Positions 35,461 through 43,750 of a DNA stretch of 64,000 nt are shown here, piece after piece. The notes beneath the pieces were generated by a model. That model saw only the letters and a list, made by a program, of their open reading frames with translations. It had not been told where the DNA came from and did not search any database. Positions within the stretch are counted from its first letter, which is position 1. Every line of letters begins with the position of its first letter. Location: contig JBHGNT010000022.1 in NCBI GenBank assembly GCA_043228905.1, positions 2,790,001 through 2,854,000 on the forward strand, in the 5' to 3' direction. Origin of the DNA: Azolla caroliniana. Taxonomy: Eukaryota; Polypodiophyta. Made by a program: the position numbers and the translations under genes.

Positions 35461-36682
35461 ACGCGATAGAAAGAGGCGTGATATTCTTCAAAGATGGTAA
35501 GATTCATTCTTCTGAAACTCGATTACCTCTCTGAACTAACTTTAGAAGAGGTGGTATGAGAAGGATCATCAAAGACGCAGAAATAACTAGGACACAAGTT
35601 GTCTATCAACCAACAACTACAGTCATCCATGTTGGTGAAGGAGGATCTGAATCTGAATTTTGGCCGTGTATTTTGAAAGCTGCAAGAAAGGGTAAATTCG
35701 AGTTTGAAAAGTTGAAGTCTAGAGGTGATGTTGTCCGAAGCAAAACTGGTTGGGAAGACCCAGTGGATGGCCTCTCAGCTTTCGCGAAGGTTGCAACAAC
35801 CCAAGCCCATGAAGTGATCATGGACGAGAAACGGAAATGGGTAGAAAATGAAGATAACAAGAAGAGGGAGCTAAGAAGCGCTAAAAAAAGGGAGACAGAA
35901 TGTTTGGAAATGGTAAGCCCTGACATTGTAAAAGGTAAGGATAAGAAGAGTCCCTCGTTCAAATTATTATATGATATTGAAGCTTCAATTGATTTAAAAA
36001 AAGTATTGGAAGAAAGAATTTTAGATAGCAAAGTGGAACTTTCCTTGAGGGAACTTTTGGGCATAGCTAAAAAAGAAGTTCATGATGCAATAATAGATGG
36101 AATTAAAAGAAAACCCAGGAAGTGAAGTAAAGAAAGCAATGGTGGAAGTCCTCAAAGGTGAACCAAGCTCTTCCGTTGTTGGTACACAAGCTATTGCGAC
36201 GACAACGTTTGAAGAGAAGCTGAACAAACTAAAAAGTTACTATGCTAAGAAACATTGGGCAAGAGCAACAACTGAGACACCCGTGAAGATTGAAAACCTT
36301 GAAGATCCGGTCGTGGCCTTAATTGACCATGGCTCAAAAATTAATCTAATTTCTTATGATATTTATAGGAAAGGCGGATGGCCAATGGAAACGAATCATG
36401 GGTGGAGGGTAAAATCGGCTAATTCAACGACTGAGCAACTTCATGGAGCTTGCCCAAACATCAAAGTCACCATTGGAGATGTGCCAATGGAACAACATTT
36501 CTTTATCCAAAAGACCTCGTCATACCCAGTGATTCTTGGTCAACCATACATCACATCTTCTAGGATGGAGACGAAGGTTCTTGAAGATGGTTCGGCATAT
36601 GCTAGGATTCAAAGTACCGATGGTAAACGAAATGTTCAATTTCTAACTGTTAGGCAGGACCATGATAGAAATAAAGAAGAAT

Positions 36683-37045
36683 TGTTGGGATTACGGTCCC
36701 TCCGGATGGGATGGTCAGATGTCCGGGAATCGGGAATGAAGACCCGAACGAGGAGTACCCGGTATCGGAGCCGGATGATGAAGACCCGGTTCCGGATCCG
36801 GATGATGAAGACCCCGGCTACGGAGCTGGATGATGAAGACCCCGGCTACGGAGCCGGATGATGGATGTACCCGGAGAGAGATCCGGATGCGGGGACATAT
36901 CTGTGAATATGTTTGCCAAGGGCCCTCGAGGCTATACTTGTAAATAGCCCGAAAGTCATATGTGTATAAATATGACTTAGGGCAAACAGTTTAGTGGTTG
37001 TTACTCATTTTTCTGGTTTTCCACTTAGAGGGAGCTAAGTGAGCA

Positions 37046-37095
<50 letters not shown>

Positions 37096-37358
37096 GAAGA
37101 GGTCGTTGCCTCTGTGTATTACCGCCGCCTGTGGCGAAGGCAGTGAGCTCAAGGTTGTTGCCTTGTAGCTTCACCATTGTACATCTCTGTTTATAGTGAT
37201 AGTTGGAGTTTGAGGACTCCCGTGGTTTTTCCCATTTAGGGTTTTCCACGTAAAACATCCTGTGTACTCTTCTCTCTATTGTCTTCGTGCATTTTGTATT
37301 TCCTGTTTTCTGTGAGTTGATCCTATTCCTCGGTGGTGACCGAGCACTGTGTTCAACA
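36683..37358 (+). mobile_element. Solo Ty1/copia LTR in element E
   Basis: The 676-bp unit has TGTTGGGATT...GTTCAACA ends and is flanked by AGAAT on both sides (36678-36682, 37359-37363). It has a TATA-like GTATAAATATG near 36963, a (GA)n tract at 37046-37094, and GGGTTTTCCACGTAAAACAT near its end, a hallmark of many plant copia LTRs. There is no internal sequence, so it is the product of LTR-LTR recombination. Confidence 0.88.
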
Positions 37359-37407
37359 AGAATTACGAATTAACTCATGTGAGCATGAGATGTCATCTTA
37401 TGAGTCA

Positions 37408-37416
37408 GATTTTTAA
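37408..37416 (+). promoter_or_regulatory. Putative -1 frameshift site of element E
   Basis: GAT TTT TAA ends gag-pro. A slip of one base back on the T run gives TTT TTA, which continues open into pol. The -1 frame has a TGA only 7-9 bases before the slip, so the change of frame must happen at this run. The same GATTTTTA is at the gag-pro stop of element B. Confidence 0.7.
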
Positions 37417-38519
37417 ATAGGATCATTGATGGGCAGGGATACAATGGTCCCAAAGCTTTTCTTTCCTTGCAAAAATGTTTTCCAATTAATAAAACAATCA
37501 ATACTTTCTCTAATGCAATGGATAGATTTACCTGTTACTTTGGTGTGGAAAGTCATGCACAAAATAAAGGGAGCAGGAAGATGTTGGATGCATTGTGCAC
37601 TTCAGGAATGATTGAAAGGGATGTCATAATTTCTGGTATGTTTCTTGAATATTCAGATGTGGATACAGTCAAAATATTAGAAAATTGCTTGAATGAGAAA
37701 GAATGCGACAAGAGATTTGTTCATGTAAATTCTGTTGATATATACCTTCATATTGCTGATTTTATTGAAAAAAATGGTTGTATAGCTAATAGTGAAATAG
37801 TTGGCAATAACTATCATGAAATGGCTAAAAAAGCAAGTAAAAATAACTATGCAATAAAAGTTAATACTAAATATAAAACAATAGACAAAAAGGTCAAGCC
37901 CGTGGCCATGCATCTACCTATGGATAGTACTGAAATGAAAAAGAATGTCGTGTTTGAGCCAACATTGCAGGATTCTACGGATATTGATCATAAATTTACA
38001 AATGCTACTCTAGATCAACTAAAAATTGGTGAGAATGATTTTCTTTTGCCTGTTGAGATACAATGTTTTCGAAATATGATTGCTAGTCATGGGAAAGCAT
38101 TTGCATTGGAGTCGAGTGAAATTGGTTGTGTAGACCCAACAATTGTGGAGCTAATGATTATATTTACAGTTTCGCATATTCCTTGGAATTTAAGGCCTAT
38201 CCTTGTTCCTTGGGCCCAAACACCACAAGTAATAGCTTTGCTTAAGGAAAAAATAGAAATGGGTATCTTGGAGCCATTAGATGCCCCCTACTCGAATAAG
38301 TGGTTTACTATACCTAAAAAGAACGATTCATTAAGGTTCATTTAGGATTTACAGCCTGTCCATAGAGTTACTATTTGAAACGTCGGTGTTGGACCGATTG
38401 TACATGCCTTTGTAGAAGCTTTCGCAGGAAGAGCTATATATTCTACGTGTGATTTATATTCAGGATATGATCAATTTCAGCTTACTATTGATAGTCGTGA
38501 TATAACTACTATAAGAACA
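37410..38519 (+). pseudogene. Element E pol, first part (N-terminal region and RT fingers)
   Basis: The region aligns with the B pol N-terminus: KVNTKYKTIDKKVKPVAMHL, then EIGCVDPTIVELMIIFTV, PWNLRPI, the RT start MGILEPLDAPYSNKWFTIPK and the first catalytic Asp in DLYSGYDQFQL. Two in-frame stops (about 38343 and 38377) are present. It breaks at ITTIRT, inside RT, where element A is inserted, and resumes at 56529. Confidence 0.87.
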
Positions 38520-38971
38520 TGTTAGAGTTATGATCTAAAGTAAGCATATGATAAGGATAAAAGATAGATAGATAGAAAGGAGAGAGAGAAAGAAGGGTGC
38601 TGATCCACCCGACTACCCCTGAGAGAAGGGATGGAGACGGACTCGAGCCTCGATCGGCGTCCCATACCACCGCCGTGGCGTCGAGTCGTACCTGGTGCTG
38701 GTGTGCTCGCTACAAGAGTTGACCCACCACGAAATAGAGTCTCGACGTAGTCAAGATATGATGAAATGAGGGTAACTAAGCCTCATATTTATAGCGATAC
38801 CCAAGGCTCCCAGGCAAGTTCACACTTGGCCTAATGGGTTGTCTCAATCCCGAGGATTAAAAGTAATCCTCCCCTTCTTTACACTCTCGTTTAACCCTCA
38901 CACTTATCCACGTGTATAGAATACTATGGTGAATTCTCACCACGGGATATTATATGGTCATGCCCGTAACA
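38520..38971 (-). repeat. 3' LTR of element A
   Basis: The 452-bp LTR has TGTTAGAG...CGTAACA ends. A TATAAATA box is read on the minus strand near 38786-38793. The polypurine tract AAAGAGGGGGGGAGTA lies at 38972-38988. Related LTRs are at 61084, 62455 and, as a fragment, 6694-6826. Confidence 0.92.
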
Positions 38972-38988
38972 TACTCCCCCCCTCTTTA

Positions 38989-39464
38989 AAACATTGCACT
39001 CTTGCAATGGAAAGTTAGGGAAATTAGTTCTAAGAGTACTTTAACGTTCCCATGTGGCATCTTTGATAGATTTATCCATCCATTTAATTTTAAATTCTCG
39101 GATTATTTTAGTACGTAGATTTTTTGTTTTAACATCGAGAATTCTTTTTGGTACATGTGGGTTAGAAGATAATTCTTCAGAAGTAACCAGAGTTTCAGTT
39201 GTTACTGTATTGTCACTAGAACCTAGAAGTTCTTTTAGACGACTTACATGAAAAACTGGATGAATTTCAACGCCATCAGGAAGAGCGAGATGAAAGGCTG
39301 ATGAACCAATGCGTTTGAGAACTTGAAAAGGTTCACAAAACCGTGGGGCTAACTTAGCGCACTTACCTGTAGACAATGTCTTAGAATTGTGAGGTACACA
39401 TAAAAATACCTTCTATCCAAGGCTGAATACATGAGGTAGCCTATTATGATCGGCGTTAAAACGC
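38989..39464 (-). pseudogene. Element A integrase C-terminus and chromodomain
   Basis: On the minus strand: LAPRFCEPFQVLKRIGSSAF, then EIHPVFHVSRLKELLG and a chromodomain with VPKRILDVKTKNLR and FKIKWMDKSIKDATWE. The same C-terminus is better preserved in element I (61980-62410). The frame ends at the insertion of B. Confidence 0.88.
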
Positions 39465-40181
39465 TGTCGGGGTTGCTACGCCCTTGCGTGTAGAAAGGAG
39501 GAGGGACCACGGGGGTCTTGAACCGAAGAACAAGAGAGAGAGAGATAAGAGAGAGAGACCCCGATTACACAGAACCGAAGTTCCGATTGCGCAGAACCGA
39601 CGATTACACAGGGACACGGCCCAACAAACAGAGAACACAAATAAACGCCGACGCAGATGGACGCAACAACGAAAGATATGTACTTATGAATGCAAGAAAA
39701 TAACAGACTAAAGTACTACAACCCTCAGTGGGGCACGAAATAGATACTAACGAAAACGAACAGGGCGGCGAACAGATGCCGACCCCTGTATGTCGCGACG
39801 CACAGAAAGGGGAAACAGGTCGGAGGTGCTGCAGGACGCACTCGGGCGTTCCACGGAACAGCGCAAGCCTCCTCGAAACCTGCACAGGTACGCGATGGAG
39901 CAGAAGACAGAGAGAGCGGGAGAGAGAGAGAAGCTCCGAAATCGGTTCGGCAGCACTTCGTCCTCTCCGCGGGAGATGTCCGACTTCTATTCTTCCTCTT
40001 CCTTTTATAGCCCGTCAAGAGGCCGTTTGGCATTAACTGCATACCAACCGAATCTGCCCACCTAGGATCCTCGTATGTACCTACTTCGTCCTTAGGTACT
40101 TCTTGGCGCGCGTGTGTGTGTAGAGCCGTTTCCCACGCCTTGTTCCTCCGATTCCTCTTGTGGGCGGTTTTCTTCACGACA
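39465..40181 (-). repeat. 3' LTR of element B
   Basis: The 717-bp LTR has TGTCGGGG...CACGACA ends (plus strand). On the element strand a TATAAAAGG box is at 40009-40001, with R and U5 towards 39465. Short open frames in it on both strands are not conserved genes. Confidence 0.95.
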
Positions 40182-40218
40182 TCCGCCCCCACCTAACCGC
40201 GCATCCGCCGGCATGCGC
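40182..40218 (-). promoter_or_regulatory. Element B polypurine tract and upstream hairpin
   Basis: On the minus strand GCGCAT-GCCGGCGG-ATGCGC (40199-40218) is followed by GGTTAGGTGGGGGCGGA and then the LTR. The tract primes plus-strand synthesis; the hairpin is shared in position and shape with D, E and J. Confidence 0.75.
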
Positions 40219-40253
40219 CAAATTGAGTTGGCACGGAGAAAACCGGCCCGCCT

Positions 40254-43200
40254 TTACTCTTCGCCTGCCGGCCCTTCCTCGGCCTCGGATCGGTCGTCGC
40301 TGCTATCCAGGAGAATCGGGTCAGGTTCGTCGTCGTGCCGCTTCTTGAAAGCTTTGATCCTCTTCCCGGCCACGGGTATCGCTATTCTCGTTCCGTCGAG
40401 TTCCGCCAGATGATACGTCCCGTTGTCGTTGGCGCTCTGTACCGTGTACGGCCCGAACCATCTCCGTGCGAACTTCCGCGTTGCTCGGTGCTGGTTGTCG
40501 AGGCTGCTGTCGTAGACGAGCACCCAGTCACCTTCGTCGATTTTCTTCGGTCGTAGCCGGTGCGTTCGGTCGAACCGGGCTTTGTTCTTTGTCCTCGCCA
40601 CCCGGAGCTTCTCCGTAGCCAGTGCCACGTCCTCCGGTCTCCGCTCGAGCTGTCGTATACGTGCGGCCAACAACTCCTCCCGGCTCATCTCGTCCCTCCA
40701 GTCGACCGTTGCCCACGAGGAGATCGTCCGTTCAATCGGCATGATCGGCTTCTGGCCGAACATGAGCTCCGTCGGCATGTACCCGGTTACCGAACTGTGC
40801 GTGGTCCGGTCTGCCCACAAAGCATAAGGTAGCAACCGCGGCCAGTTACCGACTCGGCCCCCGCATGCCCGAATCAACGCCTTGACGATCGGTCCGTGTC
40901 CGCGCTCCACCTTGCCATTCGCCTCCGGATTGTACGCAGTGGTGAGCGAGAGCTTGACTCCAAGCCGGTCGAACAGCTCCGCGGCCTCTTCGGCGTCCAA
41001 CTCCCCTCGGTCAGCCACGATCTTCCCGACGCACCCGTACCGGCATATCACGTCCTCGACTAGGAACCGACACACGGCCGCGGTCGTCTTGTTCTGAAGG
41101 GCTCGGCCTTCCACCTGGTTCGTCAGGTCTTCCCGCGCTAGGACCAGATACCGCATCTGTCCTACCCCCATCGGCATCGTCACCAGATCTACCATCCATT
41201 TGAAGTGGATAGTCGGAGGGTACGTAGGGTGAAGCCCGTCCCGGTGTCGGACTATCGAGTGCATCTGACAACTCTCGCAAGTTGACACGAACCGATGCAC
41301 GTCCCGGTACAATCCCGGCCACCAGTACTTCCCCTTCAGCTTCTCAAACGTCGCCCACGTTCCACGGTGTCCAGCCCAAGGGCTGTCGTGGTAGGCCGCC
41401 AGTAGCTCCTCCTGTTCTTCCTTCATCGCCACCACCCGGAGCGGGACGCCGTTCCTCTTCTTCGGGTGCTTCCACAAATGCCCATCTCGGAGAAGGAATC
41501 GATATGCTTTCTTCCGGATCCGGTTGGCCTCGTCCTTCGTCCATGACGCATCGGGCGTCATTGTCTTCAAAAACCCGCCGATCTGCAGCCACTCCCCGTC
41601 GTACTTGCTCGCGTCGAACTCGTTAAGCGCCGGAGTGCTCATCCCGTCGGTCGTTATGTATGCCGCCTCGAAGAAATCCACGCCGACTTCTTCGTCTTCC
41701 GAAACCATGCCGCCCTCGTCGTCGAACCTCGCCCTCGAAAGCATGTCGGCCATGGCGTTGTCTTTCCCGGAAATGTGTCGTATTTCCGGGTCCAGGGACT
41801 TGATGTACGCTACCCACCTGAGCATCGCCAGGTCCGGAGTCGCGCATCCGGAAACCATACCGAGAATCGGCAGGCAATCCGTCTCGATGATCACTTCCGT
41901 CCCTATCAGGTAGTCTTTGTCGGCCTTAACCGCCGAAACAATACCCCAGAGTTCGCGTTTAACCTGGGCGTATCCTCGCTGCCGTTCACTGAGGACTTTC
42001 GCGCCGAATCGGATCGGAAACCGATTGCCGTCCTCGTCTTCCTGGTTCACGACCCATCCGATCCCGGTCGGACTGGTATCCACCGTTATGAATACCGGGG
42101 TACCCTTCCCGTATACCGCCTTCCGGAGTGCCGGTGCCGCTGCAAGGGCCTCTTTCAGCTTCCGGACCGATTCCGCGTGCTCGTCTAGCCATTCGAACCT
42201 TCGCCCCTTTTTCAGCAACCCGTACAGTGGCTCCGCGACGTGTGCGTAATGCGGGATCCATATGTGATAGAACGCGCATGCCCCCAGGAATCTCCGTACT
42301 TCCGTGACCGAGCTGCAGTCGGGCTTCATCGCGGAGATGGCTTCTACCTTTGCCGGAGACGGTTTCCGGCCATATGGTCCGCACAGGTGTCCGACCACCA
42401 TGATTTCTGACTGCCCGAAGGCCGACTTCTCCCCGGAGAAGGTGAGTCTCGCATCCTCTAGCCTTTGCAGTACCTTCTCGCAGTCGTCGATGTGCGTCGC
42501 CACGAATCGCCGGCATCCGTCCGGCCCGATCGTCTCGTCCTTTTCTTCCACCGGGCATCCCTTGATCGGGATGTCGTCCAGAAATGGCATGGTGATGTCC
42601 GGGATGCAGTCCCTCAGAACCTTGTTCATCGCATTCACCATGTGGGCCACCGAGTTGGTCCCTCCTTGCGGCAGTGTACACATCCGAACTAGGCCGAGGG
42701 GAGTTCGCATCGTCGTAATGTCTCTGCTCTCCACGGCAAGCTGGAACTGGTCGTACCCTGAGTATAGATCCCCGACCGAGTAAATTGACCTTCCGGCGAA
42801 GGCCTCCGCGAACTCGTCTATGGTCGGCCCGATCCCTGCGTTCCGAATGGTCACTCGATTGACCGGCTGCAGGTCCTGGATGAAGCGCAACGAACCGTTT
42901 TTCTTCGGTACGGTAAACCATCGATTCGAATATGGGGCGCTCGACGGCTCGAGAATTCCCATATCAACTTTCTGCCTCAGCAACTCCATCAACTTCGGGA
43001 TGTGAGCTCTCGGAACCGGGATTGGCTTGAGATTCCATGGTACATGCGGTACCGTGAAAATCACCATCGGCTCCACGATCGTCGGGTCAACGCACCCGAT
43101 TTCCTCCGGCGAGAATGCGAAGGCTTTCCCGTGCCTTCCGAGCATTCTCCGAAACCGGTCTTCCTCCGCCGGCAGTAGGAACCCGCCCCCACCGATTTTG

Positions 43201-43748
43201 AGCTCTCGGAGCGTCTCGTCGGTGAAGGTGTGCCCTATGCAGGCCGGATCTCGTAGACTAGGGTCCGATGCAACCCCTTTGATTCTCGACGCGCTGTCCT
43301 CCGGTAAGGGTGCCGCGACTGGCCTTACCTTCCGGTCCACAGTCTTGTACTTGGTGCTTACGTGGGCCGTCCGAACTGACCCGAGCCCTCGACCGAAGTC
43401 CGCGATGACTTCGTACATCTCCTCGGAACACACCGGTATCGTCCGGTCTTCGTTAAGGCCTTCTTCGACTACCTTTCCCAGCATTCCCAAGGTGTCGTCG
43501 AATGAGACCGCCTCCACGGCTCCGTTGATTTCCTCGTCAGGGCCGAGAACTCCGCACGCTCGAAGTCTCCCCTCCGCCTTTGTCTTCTCTCGGCCGCCGA
43601 TGCCGACTATCGTACACGCTCCGCTGTCGGAGAACAAAGATTCCCTACCTATGGTACAAGGTTTCTTCGGTTTTATCGTACAGGTGTGGGGTTTTCCCGG
43701 GGTGTCCGGACTGTCGCGGCCCCACGCCTTGGCAGCCCTCTCTAAAAA
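40254..43748 (-). CDS. Element B Pol: reverse transcriptase, RNase H, integrase
   Basis: Pol copies the element RNA and integrates the DNA. The 1127-residue reading used for numbering begins at the TTG at 43637; the frame is open back to the T run at 43744-43748, which suggests translation by -1 frameshift from gag-pro. RT has DLYSGYDQF (Asp 290) and the catalytic FLDDIPIKG (Asp 354, Asp 355), where most Ty3 elements have YxDD. RNase H has ITVDTSP (Asp 520), RELWG (Glu 562) and IETDCLP (Asp 587). Integrase has the zinc motif HDSPWAGHRG...CESC (750-790) and catalytic Asp 817 (WMVDLV), Asp 876 (VADRGEL) and Glu 911 (GKVERGHG). No chromodomain is seen. It is uninterrupted and looks competent. 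Confidence 0.94.
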   Translation of the reverse strand, partial: FLERAAKAWGRDSPDTPGKPHTCTIKPKKPCTIGRESLFSDSGACTIVGIGGREKTKAEGRLRACGVLGPDEEINGAVEAVSFDDTLGMLGKVVEEGLNEDRTIPVCSEEMYEVIADFGRGLGSVRTAHVSTKYKTVDRKVRPVAAPLPEDSASRIKGVASDPSLRDPACIGHTFTDETLRELKIGGGGFLLPAEEDRFRRMLGRHGKAFAFSPEEIGCVDPTIVEPMVIFTVPHVPWNLKPIPVPRAHIPKLMELLRQKVDMGILEPSSAPYSNRWFTVPKKNGSLRFIQDLQPVNRVTIRNAGIGPTIDEFAEAFAGRSIYSVGDLYSGYDQFQLAVESRDITTMRTPLGLVRMCTLPQGGTNSVAHMVNAMNKVLRDCIPDITMPFLDDIPIKGCPVEEKDETIGPDGCRRFVATHIDDCEKVLQRLEDARLTFSGEKSAFGQSEIMVVGHLCGPYGRKPSPAKVEAISAMKPDCSSVTEVRRFLGACAFYHIWIPHYAHVAEPLYGLLKKGRRFEWLDEHAESVRKLKEALAAAPALRKAVYGKGTPVFITVDTSPTGIGWVVNQEDEDGNRFPIRFGAKVLSERQRGYAQVKRELWGIVSAVKADKDYLIGTEVIIETDCLPILGMVSGCATPDLAMLRWVAYIKSLDPEIRHISGKDNAMADMLSRARFDDEGGMVSEDEEVGVDFFEAAYITTDGMSTPALNEFDASKYDGEWLQIGGFLKTMTPDASWTKDEANRIRKKAYRFLLRDGHLWKHPKKRNGVPLRVVAMKEEQEELLAAYHDSPWAGHRGTWATFEKLKGKYWWPGLYRDVHRFVSTCESCQMHSIVRHRDGLHPTYPPTIHFKWMVDLVTMPMGVGQMRYLVLAREDLTNQVEGRALQNKTTAAVCRFLVEDVICRYGCVGKIVADRGELDAEEAAELFDRLGVKLSLTTAYNPEANGKVERGHGPIVKALIRACGGRVGNWPRLLPYALWADRTTHSSVTGYMPTELMFGQKPIMPIERTISSWATVDWRDEMSREELLAARIRQLERRPEDVALATEKLRVARTKNKARFDRTHRLRPKKIDEGDWVLVYDSSLDNQHRATRKFARRWFGPYTVQSANDNGTYHLAELDGTRIAIPVAGKRIKAFKKRHDDEPDPILLDSSDDRSEAEEGPAGEE

Positions 43749-43750
43749 TC
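43742..43750 (-). promoter_or_regulatory. Putative -1 frameshift site of element B
   Basis: Gag-pro ends GAT TTT TAG. Moving one base back at the T run reads TTT TTA and continues open through pol. In the -1 frame a TAA at 43758-43760 lies just upstream, leaving only three codons before the slip site. The peptidyl tRNA can re-pair perfectly (TTT to TTT) with the stop in the A site. The motif is not the classic X XXY YYZ heptamer. Confidence 0.75.

Larger units (their letters stand above)
35461..37416 (+). pseudogene. Element E gag-protease (C-terminal part)
   Basis: This matches element B gag-pro from just after the zinc knuckle onward. A frame with VIFFKDGK, then RGGMRRIIKDAE, starts at the D LTR border. 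The coiled segment DLKKVLEERILDSKVELSLR and the protease VVALIDHGSKINLIS follow, with DHG where most retroviral proteases have DSG/DTG, then SSYPVILGQPYITSSRMETK. A stop at about 35535 and a frame change near 36100 break it. A solo LTR (36683-37358) interrupts it; joining the flanks at the AGAAT duplication restores the frame to the TAA at 37414-37416. Confidence 0.85.

Noticed and set aside
39604-40192. Open frames inside the B LTR (93 and 155 codons), repeated at 46051-46624
   Set aside because: They are duplicated only because the LTR is, and they overlap promoter and U5 sequence with no known domain.
41986-42921. A 311-codon open frame in another minus-strand frame of element B, and long plus-strand frames over 42304-45940
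   Set aside because: High GC and the constrained pol and gag codons produce long shadow frames; none has a domain of its own.
43742-43750. A classic X XXY YYZ slippery heptamer
   Set aside because: The zero-frame codons are TTT TAG, so the A-site codon is a stop and cannot slip as YYZ. Only P-site slippage at the T run fits.
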